Assembly: GCA_040218795.1 (NCBI GenBank) | Contig: JAVJQT010000008.1 | Span: 1-64,000 of the forward strand | DNA: 64,000 bases | Direction: 5' to 3' | DNA from: CCMP332 sp040218795 | GTDB taxonomy: Bacteria > Bacteroidota > Bacteroidia > Cytophagales > CCMP332 | Shown: positions 8,514 to 17,084 of the stretch, one piece after another | How the letters are laid out: each line of letters begins with the position of its first letter | How positions within the stretch are numbered: the stretch's first letter is position 1 | Notes under the pieces: model-generated | The model's database searches: none | What the model saw: only the letters and a program-made list of their open reading frames with translations | What the model was told of the DNA's origin: nothing | Position numbers and translations under genes: made by a program

Positions 8514-9403
8514 AAATCACAAGTAAAATTTTATTTGTCCTTATCGTTTTGAGCGGCTTCGGATGCGATAACCTCGCAAATGGTGGAGGAAAAGATAAAT
8601 TCACAGTCACGGAAAAAGGCCTTGAGTACAAATTATTAAATGATGCCGAAGGTCCTGTAGCAAATATTGGAGACATGTTGACTTTCAATATGGTGCTTTA
8701 CAAAAACGAAGATTCCGTTATTACCAGCACATGGGAAACCGGCAATCCGATTAAAACTCCTTTACAAGAGCCCGGTTTTAATGGCGATGTTTCAGAGGGT
8801 TTTGCACTTATGAGTGTTGGTGACAGCGCTTTTTTCAAAGTGCCGATTGATTCTCTTTTTAAAGGAAGAATGAACAATATGCCTCCTTTCTTACAAGGTG
8901 CAAAATATTTGAGCTACACCATTAAAATGGAAAATATCCAAACACAGGAAGAAGTTCAGGCTGAAAAAGAAGCAGCACAAGCGGAGCAAATACAAACCGA
9001 TGATAACCTGATTCAGGACTATTTAAGTGCAAATGGAATTGAGGCTGAAAAAACCGAGTCGGGAATTTATTATACGATTACCGATGAAGGAGACGGAACA
9101 CATCCTACCATTCAAAATCAGGTCACTGTTCATTATACCGGTAAATTATTAAACGGAAACGTTTTTGACTCATCCATTCCTGAAAATATGCCTGAAAGAC
9201 AAGGTATGAGTGGAGAGCCCGTTACTTTTCCTTTATCAGGCGTTGTAAGAGGATGGCAGGAAGGTATTCCTTTGCTAAGTAAAGGAGGATCAGGAGTATT
9301 GTATATTCCCTCTTATCTTGCTTATGGAGCACAAAGTCCTAGTCCGGCTATTCCGGCAAATTCCGTTTTGATTTTTGAAGTTGAATTATTGGATATTAAA
9401 TAA
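8507..9403 (+). CDS. FKBP-type peptidyl-prolyl isomerase, probable lipoprotein
   Basis: This 298-residue protein begins with a lipoprotein-like signal (Cys20 in LSGFGC; the -3 position is Gly, so the lipobox is relaxed). It contains a degenerate FKBP-like domain (about 33-148, lacking most active-site aromatics), a charged Ala/Glu/Gln linker (about 150-175) and a canonical FKBP domain (about 180-298). The last shows VTVHYTGKLLNG.VFDSS, the GVVRGWQEGI loop and YIPSYLAYG. It should catalyse proline isomerisation during folding in the periplasm or on the cell surface. The gene overlaps nrnA by 7 bp and is followed by a strong terminator. Confidence 0.87.
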   Translation: MLKITSKILFVLIVLSGFGCDNLANGGGKDKFTVTEKGLEYKLLNDAEGPVANIGDMLTFNMVLYKNEDSVITSTWETGNPIKTPLQEPGFNGDVSEGFALMSVGDSAFFKVPIDSLFKGRMNNMPPFLQGAKYLSYTIKMENIQTQEEVQAEKEAAQAEQIQTDDNLIQDYLSANGIEAEKTESGIYYTITDEGDGTHPTIQNQVTVHYTGKLLNGNVFDSSIPENMPERQGMSGEPVTFPLSGVVRGWQEGIPLLSKGGSGVLYIPSYLAYGAQSPSPAIPANSVLIFEVELLDIK

Positions 9404-9422
9404 ATCCGAAATTTAAGATTGT

Positions 9423-9461
9423 AAAAAAACGGAGCCTGAATTTTTCAGGCTCCGTTTTTTT
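9423..9461. terminator. strong bidirectional intrinsic terminator
   Basis: A perfect 12-bp stem, ACGGAGCCTGAA (9429-9440) with TTCAGGCTCCGT (9444-9455), surrounds a TTT loop. It is flanked by an A-run on the left and a T-run on the right, so it works on both strands. It serves the FKBP gene (plus) and the HisA-like gene (minus), which converge here. Confidence 0.93.
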
Positions 9462-10182
9462 ATGCCATAATCTCAGAAAGTTCGCTGAGGTCAATCAGAT
9501 TTTCATGCATGGCTTTACCTATCACTACTGAACTGACACCTATTTTTTCTAAAGTGCGGATATCCTCCGCAGACCTAACTCCACCACTGGCGATCAATTT
9601 TACATCCGGATGCTTTTCCAGGATTTCCTTGTAAAACTTTACTGCGGGCCCTTTGAGCTGGCCATCTTTTGATAAATCAGTGGATTTAACATGTAGTATT
9701 CCTCTTTCATGATAATAGCCGATCATATCAATTACATCGAGTTCGGTCGTTGATGTCCAGTCACCTGTGGTGATTTTTCCACCTCTTGAATCGGCAGCGA
9801 GAATTATTTTTTCCCTTCCGTAGGTGATGATCCATTGATTAAAAAGCTCACGATAATTTGCAGCTATTCGGGAAGCGGCAATTCTTTGAGCTCCGGACTC
9901 AAAGGCAAGTCTTATATCCCCGTCATTCGTCACACCGCCTGTGAAATCGATCGTCAGCTTGGTATAGCGCGAAATCATTTCAAGGGTGGTATAATTAACG
10001 ATAACACCTTTTTTTGCTCCATCAAGATCAATGAGTAAAATTCTCTTGATGCCCGCATCCTGAAATTTTTGGGCCACATCGATTGGCGCATCCTCATAAA
10101 CAACCACGTTTTCAAAGTTGCCTTGTGCTACTTTTACGACTTTATTGTTCATTACGGCTATGGCTGGTATTATCTCTATCAT
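9460..10182 (-). CDS. divergent HisA/HisF-related TIM-barrel protein
   Basis: This 240-residue protein is clearly related to HisA, the ProFAR isomerase of histidine synthesis. It has the opening IIPAI, LLIDLDGAKKG, the second-half Asp in AADSRGGKITTGDW, TDLSKDGQLKGP, and the phosphate-binding IASGGVRSAEDI and VVIGKAM. The catalytic base of HisA (the Asp in PAxD) is replaced by Ala9; the codon is GCC. The first phosphate loop is also altered: TGGVTND replaces GGGxRS, and AASRIA replaces the usual GTA region. No other his genes are nearby. It is therefore probably a paralogue with a changed or lost activity, or an enzyme acting on a related phosphosugar substrate, rather than the housekeeping HisA. 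A near-consensus -7 element lies at 10197-10204. Confidence 0.8.
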   Translation of the reverse strand: MIEIIPAIAVMNNKVVKVAQGNFENVVVYEDAPIDVAQKFQDAGIKRILLIDLDGAKKGVIVNYTTLEMISRYTKLTIDFTGGVTNDGDIRLAFESGAQRIAASRIAANYRELFNQWIITYGREKIILAADSRGGKITTGDWTSTTELDVIDMIGYYHERGILHVKSTDLSKDGQLKGPAVKFYKEILEKHPDVKLIASGGVRSAEDIRTLEKIGVSSVVIGKAMHENLIDLSELSEIMA

Positions 10183-10313
10183 AAATGTTAAATTGGCGAA
10201 ATTAATTTAAGGCCAACAATTTTTAATTAATGGACTGTTATATAATTGTAAATCGTATTGAAATTGGTCCGAGAGCTTTCGAATATACAAAAATTCTTTG
10301 GTAAGCAATATCT

Positions 10314-10934
10314 ATGAAAACATCAAAAATAATACTATTCAGCCTTTTACTTTTCTTATTAGAGAGTCCATCTTTCTCACAGGCTTATAGCACCCGCGAT
10401 GGTTGGGGTATTGTAGGAGGTGCGAATTTATCAGATATTGTCGGTCGTGGTATACAATTAGGAAATGAGCCAAAAATTGGTTTTAGAGGCGGACTTTCAC
10501 TTGAATCTACTGCCGCTGAATTATTTTATATTAGAACAGAATTACTTTACAGTCAAAAAGGTGTGCGAAACTCGGCTGGATTTGGTCTGCAAACTGCAGT
10601 AGTACAAACTTTTCACACAATTGAGCTTCCGGTTTTAGGATGTTTTGAATTTACCAAAGGAATTGGTTTAGGCGGAGGTTTATATGTAGATTATCTTATC
10701 GACGCACAGCTAAAAGGCCAGTTTGGTGGTACAACCGTGCCTCTTGAACTTCAGAAAGGAGACCTTCGCAGCCTTGGTCTGGGATATGCAGTCGAACTCA
10801 ATTTTTTTAATCCAACCGGTATGCAGGGAGGATTGAGGTATCAAAGAAATATTTCGACAATTAATAACTCTATAGACCGGTATCATCAGGTAATATCAGC
10901 CTATATCGGTTTTCTTTTTAATAATGGCGGTTAA
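10314..10934 (+). CDS. small outer-membrane beta-barrel protein
   Basis: This 206-residue protein has a signal peptide (about 1-23, ending SFSQ) followed by alternating amphipathic strands with many Gly and aromatic residues. This is the pattern of the Bacteroidota OMP_b-brl_2 porin-like family (8 to 10 strands). It ends in a strand (SAYIGFLFNN) as expected for an outer-membrane barrel. Its role is unknown; small barrels of this kind are often adhesins, sensors or structural proteins. The last 11 bp overlap the start of the ATP-grasp gene, so the two are probably translated together. Confidence 0.8.
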   Translation: MKTSKIILFSLLLFLLESPSFSQAYSTRDGWGIVGGANLSDIVGRGIQLGNEPKIGFRGGLSLESTAAELFYIRTELLYSQKGVRNSAGFGLQTAVVQTFHTIELPVLGCFEFTKGIGLGGGLYVDYLIDAQLKGQFGGTTVPLELQKGDLRSLGLGYAVELNFFNPTGMQGGLRYQRNISTINNSIDRYHQVISAYIGFLFNNGG

Positions 10935-11943
10935 AAGCAGTATACCAAAATGGGAATTCTGGCCGGCATGGCTATTCTATATCCCCGTTTATATTTATGC
11001 TTCATGGCTTGCCCTTAAAGCCCGAAATACAACATTTTTTTCTCTGGCCAACCCAATCATGAAATGGGGAGGGCTCTTTGCCTATTCCAAATTTAAAATT
11101 CTGGATACTTTATCCGGAGATCGCATTCCGCTGCAATTATTGATTACTCAAAAAACGAGTCCCGGCGAAGCCTTGCTTATGCTTCGGAAAAAGGGAATGA
11201 CATTTCCTTTGATATTAAAACCCGACAAGGGCGAAAGGGGAAAAGAGGTGGCTTTTATAGAAAATGAAAGTGCTTTCTTTAAATACAGCTTATGGGGAAA
11301 GGCCGAAGTCATCGTGCAGGAATTTATAAACTGGCCACTTGAAATTGGCGTGCTCTGGATCAGAGACATGTCAGGCAATAATGGCTTTATTTCATCTTTG
11401 ATGGAAAGGTCATTATTAACCATCACAGGTAATGGCAATGACAATGTAGAAAATCTACTTCAAAAAAATCCCCGGTATCGTCGTTACACAAAAAAAATAA
11501 AAAAATTATACCCTCAGAAAGCGGCTTACATTCCGAAAAAGGGAGAACAACTATTAATTGAACCCATAGGAAATCACAGCCGCGGAACAATATTTTTAAA
11601 TGCTATGGATAAAATTGATGTCCAATTGGTGGATGTCATCAATCAATTATTAATTCCGCTTAGTGGCTTTAATTATGGCAGACTCGATATACGTACTAAA
11701 TCCTGGGAGGAATTAAAAGCGGGAAGAAATTTCAAAGTTCTTGAAATAAATGGCGCCAACTCCGAACCGGCTCATATTTACAATCCCAATTCTTCTATAT
11801 TAAAAGCCTATAAAACTTTGTTTCAGCACTGGAAATACATGTACAAGATTGCAGTATTCAATCGCAAAAAAGGGCTTGAGTCAGAAAAATTTACCGAATT
11901 ATTTCGGGGGTTCAGAAGCTATCTTAGCGTTGGCCGATCTTAA
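10924..11943 (+). CDS. D-alanine-D-alanine-ligase-like ATP-grasp protein
   Basis: This 339-residue protein has a hydrophobic N-terminal stretch (about 12-32: WPAWLFYIPVYIYASWLAL) and then an ATP-grasp fold. The nucleotide-binding Lys is in FPLILKPDKGERG (near residue 100), the adenine-contacting hinge is VIVQEFINWPLEIGV, and the metal-binding end is FKVLEINGANSEPAH. The family is widespread in Bacteroidota as a D-Ala-D-Ala-ligase-like protein, but its substrate is not established. The hydrophobic N-terminus suggests membrane attachment. It overlaps the barrel gene upstream by 11 bp, and its 3' end overlaps the convergent T9SS gene by 20 bp, with no terminator between them. Confidence 0.75.
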   Translation: MAVKSSIPKWEFWPAWLFYIPVYIYASWLALKARNTTFFSLANPIMKWGGLFAYSKFKILDTLSGDRIPLQLLITQKTSPGEALLMLRKKGMTFPLILKPDKGERGKEVAFIENESAFFKYSLWGKAEVIVQEFINWPLEIGVLWIRDMSGNNGFISSLMERSLLTITGNGNDNVENLLQKNPRYRRYTKKIKKLYPQKAAYIPKKGEQLLIEPIGNHSRGTIFLNAMDKIDVQLVDVINQLLIPLSGFNYGRLDIRTKSWEELKAGRNFKVLEINGANSEPAHIYNPNSSILKAYKTLFQHWKYMYKIAVFNRKKGLESEKFTELFRGFRSYLSVGRS

Positions 11944-14899
11944 TAAATTTGCTTCTGAGATTTAGGTCTTCTGCGGATATTTGAAGGATATAATAGCCCG
12001 GCTTCCAATTATTTGTAATTATTGTCCCTCTGTTTTCATTGGAATTTTCCCTATACATCTCCCGGCCAAAGATATCGCGAACAATAACTTCAAAAGAATT
12101 CGATGAGGCTTCAGTAGCCCATGAAAATTGATCCCGGACAGGATTGGGATACAATTGCAATTCATATTTTTCTTTAGGCTTAAATATTTCTGTTGCGCTA
12201 ATTTCATCGATCACAAAATTGCGGCTTAGCGTATCGCTTCCACAATTGCTTCTCGCGATTAAGGTAATTTTGTATGTTCCCGTATCGAGAAATACAATCG
12301 GATGGATTGAATTGTTCGAGTCCAAAGCACCTGTGCTAAGGTTTTCAAATAACCAGGTAAATGTTTGAGCCGATTGAGACCGGTTATTAAGAATGAACCT
12401 GTTTTTTTCCCGGTCAAAACTATAATTTGCTATCGGGCTGATATTAGCTCTCGTTACATTAACACTGGATTCTCCTTCACAAGGTTGAGAATTTGATACC
12501 CTCAGATCGTAGAGGTAGTAATAAAATTCGGGATCAAAATTATTTCCGAGGATGGACAAATAGGCATTTGAATAGGTTCCGTATTCCGCTCCCGAGGTGT
12601 TTCTGTATAAGCTTGTGCCGCTAAAATTGTGCACCCGAATGATGTAATTGCCGGGAACCAGATCAAAACCCGGATAAATTCTATTTTTCCCTGAGCTCGT
12701 TGTAAAGGTTTTACTCTGAAGGGTATTTCCCTGTTCATCTTCAATGCTTATATCAAATGTTCCGGAAAGATTGGCATAAATTGCTGCGGAAAGGATTGAA
12801 GTATAATTGCTGACCTGAATTCTAGTCCTTGAATCGACATTGGTATAAGAGCCATTCCCAATAGAATTATCCTCCGGTCCTATCGTATCGATTAGTCCAA
12901 TCGTATTGCTAATATAAAAGGTGGTATCAGTGGTAATGGAACCGGTAAGAAATGTATCGCCTACAAACACAAGATTGTTTCTGTTCATATCTGAATACCA
13001 TTTTATCAAATTGTCACCACTGGCTGTTAAAAGCGCCCTTGCACTATCACAGATCTGAACATTGCTCGAACTTGCCTGCGCTTTGTCTGCGTATATGCTT
13101 AGAGGAATGCTTAAGCTATCATTTTGATTAAAACCATCAGTTAATAAATTGGGATATACATTAATTTCAAAACTTCCGGTATCATTGGCTTGAATCAAAG
13201 CCAGAAAAACCTCATCCTGCATGCCTGAACTTAAAGTGCCGGAATACAAGCTGGAATCGCTTGTGTTAGCGTAATTATAGATAATGTAAAAATTGCTTTG
13301 AGCGGTGCTTCCTAAATTTAGAATATCAACAATAAGCGAATCCGATTCTCCCTGGCAAAGATCAAATCGCTTTTTGTTTGAAGCCAGCAGCGCCAAATCG
13401 TTGCTAATAGATTCACCAAAATAAAAATCATCAAAAGCAAAGCCCTCATCTCTGGTATTTATATCAGAACCAAAATTAACTCGGAATCTCAATGATGAAT
13501 TTCCGGCCAGCAAATTTTCATTGATCCTCGAAGAGAGAAATCCTCCACTTCCTTCATTAAAGCTTTCATTTCCACTCCAACCAGCCGTGCCTCCTGAAAA
13601 CTGCAATCCATCGACCTGCTGATTATTGTACCAGTTTATCGCATTGCTATTGTCGATATTCTGCCAGTTGATTCCATCGTTTAAGGTGTACTGAATATTA
13701 GCGCCATCGTAGTCGCTTTCTGATTCCCACCAAACAGCCATCCTCAATTCCGCATTATTGAGTGAAGTGCTATTAAAACAAGGGCTCAATACATAAGAGT
13801 TTTCATTATTGTTATACAGCCCGAATCCCATATTTCCCGTAACCCATGCATTTTGACCTGAATTCGCCCCTCTGATTTTGGATTTCATTGGTTGTCCAAA
13901 AGACCAGGTGCTGTTTTCTCCTCCCTCTATCCATTCTTCCTGACCCGATTCAAAATCTGTAAAATATGGAAATTGATTGATCTCATCCAGGTTTATTATT
14001 GTACTGGTCAAAGTATTATTGATGCTGTAATTGTCGCTCGCTGAATCGAGCCAGACTTTTAATTCGTACTCTGCATTGGCAGATAAATCAACAGCCTGAC
14101 TGAATACATATAAAATGCTTGTATCCGCGGTAATTTGGGCAATCGTTTCAGTTACAATAGTGTTTGAATCAAGCTGGTATGAAATATTGATATTGTTTAA
14201 AGGGGTTTGTCCTAAATTTTCAACTTCAACGGAAACCGGGGAAGCACTTGGATAGTCACAGGCATCGCTAATCGGCTGAATCAATTGCCCCAGGCCGACA
14301 TCTGTATAATTTTGTAAAATTTCAAAATCATCAATTGCAAAACCTTCATCCCTCTGACTGTAATCTGAGAAAAACAAAAATCTAAAACGCACATTTTGCG
14401 TCAAAGGAATAGCGTCCAAAATATGAGAGGCAATATTCCAACCATTGGAATTTCCACTCCAGTAATCTACAGTACTGTCATTGTGCCAGTTTTGTCCTGT
14501 ATTGTGCGTTCCAACAGTATTCCAATTGGTTTCGTCCAGAGTGTACTGAAATTTTACATAATCACAACAAGACTCCGTTTTCATGTTGTATTTAAATCTT
14601 AGATAGGGTGCCTGAGAAAGCGAGGAAAAGTTAAAAAGGGGAGATTCTAATGCATCGAGTCTGTTGTTGGCGTAATTAAAAAGCGTATCCGTCATCCAGG
14701 CATTATTCCCTGAATAGGCCGAATTGATCTGTGTCATCGACGGGGCTCCTCTTTTCCAGGTATTTAGGTTTCCGCTTGTTTGCCAATTGGTAGTAGCCAA
14801 GTCAAAATTATCGATATACGGAAATGCAGTTTGAATTTGAGCAAAGAGACTGCTTGAAAACAGTGCAAAACAAAAGAAAAGGGTAAACCTCATTAGCAT
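11924..14899 (-). CDS. large T9SS type A cargo protein with repeated beta-sandwich and PKD-like domains
   Basis: This 991-residue secreted protein has a signal peptide (about 1-20, ending SLFAQ). Two related lectin/MAM-like beta-sandwich units follow, the first near 22-195 and the second near 310-495; both end in RDEGFAIDDF or RDEGFAFDDF. CARDB-like segments lie between and after them. A PKD-like domain is near 835-905 (ends DTGTYKITLIARSNCGSD), and a type A sorting domain begins near 915 with QLYPNPVRDQF and ends SKFIKIGQR. It should be displayed or released by the type IX system. The start is ATG at 14899, although the second Met two codons on is equally good. An exact -7 element lies at 14917-14924. 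It shares domains with the two following genes. Confidence 0.87.
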   Translation of the reverse strand: MLMRFTLFFCFALFSSSLFAQIQTAFPYIDNFDLATTNWQTSGNLNTWKRGAPSMTQINSAYSGNNAWMTDTLFNYANNRLDALESPLFNFSSLSQAPYLRFKYNMKTESCCDYVKFQYTLDETNWNTVGTHNTGQNWHNDSTVDYWSGNSNGWNIASHILDAIPLTQNVRFRFLFFSDYSQRDEGFAIDDFEILQNYTDVGLGQLIQPISDACDYPSASPVSVEVENLGQTPLNNINISYQLDSNTIVTETIAQITADTSILYVFSQAVDLSANAEYELKVWLDSASDNYSINNTLTSTIINLDEINQFPYFTDFESGQEEWIEGGENSTWSFGQPMKSKIRGANSGQNAWVTGNMGFGLYNNNENSYVLSPCFNSTSLNNAELRMAVWWESESDYDGANIQYTLNDGINWQNIDNSNAINWYNNQQVDGLQFSGGTAGWSGNESFNEGSGGFLSSRINENLLAGNSSLRFRVNFGSDINTRDEGFAFDDFYFGESISNDLALLASNKKRFDLCQGESDSLIVDILNLGSTAQSNFYIIYNYANTSDSSLYSGTLSSGMQDEVFLALIQANDTGSFEINVYPNLLTDGFNQNDSLSIPLSIYADKAQASSSNVQICDSARALLTASGDNLIKWYSDMNRNNLVFVGDTFLTGSITTDTTFYISNTIGLIDTIGPEDNSIGNGSYTNVDSRTRIQVSNYTSILSAAIYANLSGTFDISIEDEQGNTLQSKTFTTSSGKNRIYPGFDLVPGNYIIRVHNFSGTSLYRNTSGAEYGTYSNAYLSILGNNFDPEFYYYLYDLRVSNSQPCEGESSVNVTRANISPIANYSFDREKNRFILNNRSQSAQTFTWLFENLSTGALDSNNSIHPIVFLDTGTYKITLIARSNCGSDTLSRNFVIDEISATEIFKPKEKYELQLYPNPVRDQFSWATEASSNSFEVIVRDIFGREMYRENSNENRGTIITNNWKPGYYILQISAEDLNLRSKFIKIGQR

Positions 14900-14916
14900 T
14901 TTCTTATAAAAGGCTG

Positions 14917-14924
14917 CAAAAATA
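14917..14924 (-). promoter_or_regulatory. -7 element for the 991-residue T9SS gene
   Basis: On the minus strand this reads TATTTTTG, an exact TAnnTTTG match, 17 bp before the ATG. Confidence 0.5.
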
Positions 14925-14978
14925 CAGGATTATAATTGTATTAAACGCTAAAGTTTAGATTTATTGGAATTAAATAAA

Positions 14979-17030
14979 TTATTCTTTGATACACTTCAAT
15001 CGATGGACAAAATTCTCTCCTTCCAGATTTAAAATATACAAACCACTGGAGAGCGAATTGCTTTCGAAATTAAATAACTTATCTCCATTCCAATGGACAC
15101 TGTGTATCTCCTTACCGTTCAAGTCAAATACTTTGATCAATTTAACCGTTCCGGAAAAGGTTCCTAAATCAAGCGTGAAATGATCGCTGAATGGATTGGG
15201 TCTAATGCTTATTTCCTTTTCTAAGAGATCCTGCAATTCTGTGGCCCCATCCACATTAAGAACAGCATTTAAAGTATCGTTGGAGTTTATAGTATCATTT
15301 GAAAATAAGGTAAAAGACTTTACGCTAATGAATGGCGAACCATTTGGGTCACCGAAATAGGCACCTATATTGATTTCTGTTTCCGCATTGGAAGCAAGGT
15401 TACCGCTAAATACATTTTGATAATTCACCACGCCTACTTTCGATACGATAGGTATATTAGAAACGGTGTTTGAACCAAAATTCTTTAAGCGTATAAATAT
15501 GTTCTCACCTGTATTTGCCGCAATGATCTTATCACCATTCTGAGTTCTGAAATCAATTATTCCTACATCGTTTGGAAATACTCTTCGCGCTTCAATAAGT
15601 GTAATATGCAAATCGTAGTCTTCGGGATCATTGACCGGCCCATCCTTGGCTTTAAATCCAAAAACAACATCCTGGCCAACATAACTGATAAGGTTTATAG
15701 CAAATTGCCTCAATGAATTTGACAAGGTAGTGAAGGCATCTATGGTTGTGAGAATGCTAAATGTATTGCCACAATCCGTAGATATATAAACTTCTAATTC
15801 ATCATCACTTCCCATATTCGCACTTTGAGTACCGTCTTTTGTAGTAAGTGCAACACTAAAAAACAAACGTGCAGAATTTGAAATTAAAACCGGAGGACTT
15901 ACAATCCACTCGGAATTCTGTGTTCCAGACAAATTAATTTTGGCTGTTGGTGTTCCAAAAAACAATTGCTGAAGAGAGTCTGAACTTTTCCAGTTGGCAT
16001 TCAAACTTGCTCCGGGTGCATTATTGCCTCTTGCTTCTCTCCAACCCGGAAATGCATTGACAAGATTATCGCCATTATAATTGCTAAAATCAACAACTTC
16101 AAGCGGAAATGCTTCTTTCACGCCTTCGCTCAGGGTATCATTCGCTTTATTCAGATCCTGCGGAAATATGACCCAGGTTTTAATTTTAAAATCCTGCAAA
16201 GGGGTGAAATCAAAACTGCTTTGAAAGACAAAATTGTCTTTTTGATCAGAAGCAAGTAATCCAATGTATTGCTGGATGACAGGGGGATTATCATTGATCT
16301 GATAGGCCAGTGAAAAATTATTTTGATCGCTGGCACCAAGATTGGTGATTTCAATTTCTATCGGCAATACTCCTGTAACGCCACAATCCTGTTTTGGACT
16401 TACAACTTCGGTAATTGCCAAATCATCTGGAATGTCATTAAATATTCTAAAATCATCTATCGCCATATCACTGGTAAATGAAGTCCCTGTCATTCCGCGG
16501 ATTCTAAATTTTACATTTGGATTAAATGCGGCCAGATTTGTGAGATTAATCTGAGTGTTTTGCCATTGATTTGCATTGGCCGTCCATGAAGGAATTACAT
16601 CCTGAATCCAAACACCTGTTCCTGTATCGAGGTCGAAATGCATAGTTCCCATTGCAGTTCCAAACATGTGCCACCAAAAATCAATTGTAGGATTGCTCAA
16701 TAAAGAAAAATCGAATGTAGGACTATTTAATAGTGCTGTTTGATTATTGCATCCGGAGGTTTCCGTATACAAATAATTTCCGGAGGAAGTGCCAGGATTG
16801 TGATCCTGAGAAGGGCCTGTATTAAATGAACTTGTCCCTCCAAAATCCACAAACCATTCGGCACCATCATTTGTGGCATTGGACCAGCCCGCTGATAAAT
16901 TACATGGACCGCTACAGGTTCCGCTACAATTACTAAAACTTTCAAAATCCTGCGTGTAAGGGAATGTGTTAATTTGGGAGAAGGAAATTGAACTGATTGA
17001 GATCGCTAGAAAAAATAAAAATATCCTCAT
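14979..17030 (-). CDS. T9SS type A cargo protein (MAM-like fold, CARDB-like)
   Basis: This 683-residue secreted protein has a signal peptide (1-18, ending ISFSQ) and a short Cys-rich start (four Cys between about 33 and 43, SNCSGTCSGPC). A MAM/lectin-like domain ending TSDMAIDDFRIF (near 195) is followed by CARDB-like segments, a further beta-sandwich containing MGSDDELEVYISTDCG, and a type A sorting domain (from about 607: ISIRPNPFSDHFTLD, ending FVHRLKCIKE). Its C-terminal two-thirds are paralogous to the next gene upstream at 17085-19205: compare FIRLKNFGSNT with YIRLKNFGANT, and GPVNDPEDYDLH with GPSNDPEDYDLH. The start ATG at 17030 sits inside a 23-bp perfect palindrome. Confidence 0.87.
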   Translation of the reverse strand: MRIFLFFLAISISSISFSQINTFPYTQDFESFSNCSGTCSGPCNLSAGWSNATNDGAEWFVDFGGTSSFNTGPSQDHNPGTSSGNYLYTETSGCNNQTALLNSPTFDFSLLSNPTIDFWWHMFGTAMGTMHFDLDTGTGVWIQDVIPSWTANANQWQNTQINLTNLAAFNPNVKFRIRGMTGTSFTSDMAIDDFRIFNDIPDDLAITEVVSPKQDCGVTGVLPIEIEITNLGASDQNNFSLAYQINDNPPVIQQYIGLLASDQKDNFVFQSSFDFTPLQDFKIKTWVIFPQDLNKANDTLSEGVKEAFPLEVVDFSNYNGDNLVNAFPGWREARGNNAPGASLNANWKSSDSLQQLFFGTPTAKINLSGTQNSEWIVSPPVLISNSARLFFSVALTTKDGTQSANMGSDDELEVYISTDCGNTFSILTTIDAFTTLSNSLRQFAINLISYVGQDVVFGFKAKDGPVNDPEDYDLHITLIEARRVFPNDVGIIDFRTQNGDKIIAANTGENIFIRLKNFGSNTVSNIPIVSKVGVVNYQNVFSGNLASNAETEINIGAYFGDPNGSPFISVKSFTLFSNDTINSNDTLNAVLNVDGATELQDLLEKEISIRPNPFSDHFTLDLGTFSGTVKLIKVFDLNGKEIHSVHWNGDKLFNFESNSLSSGLYILNLEGENFVHRLKCIKE

Positions 17031-17052
17031 TGATTGAAATTATTTCAATCAA
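17030..17052. promoter_or_regulatory. 23-bp perfect palindrome over the start of a T9SS gene, operator candidate
   Basis: TTGATTGAAA (17030-17039) and TTTCAATCAA (17043-17052) are perfect inverted repeats around a TTA spacer. The element touches the start codon of the 14979-17030 gene on one side and the -7 element (17050-17057) on the other, so a dimeric protein bound here would block initiation. It could instead form a short hairpin at the 5' end of the message. Confidence 0.55.
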
Positions 17053-17057
17053 AAATA
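17050..17057 (-). promoter_or_regulatory. -7 element for the 683-residue T9SS gene
   Basis: On the minus strand this reads TATTTTTG, an exact TAnnTTTG match, 19 bp before the ATG. It overlaps the right arm of the palindrome at 17030-17052 by three bases. Confidence 0.5.
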
Positions 17058-17084
17058 AGGCTTTTCATTTATAGGACAATTTCT

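Noticed and set aside
9460..10182. Annotation as housekeeping hisA
   Set aside because: The catalytic Asp is Ala, the first phosphate loop is changed, and no other his gene is nearby.
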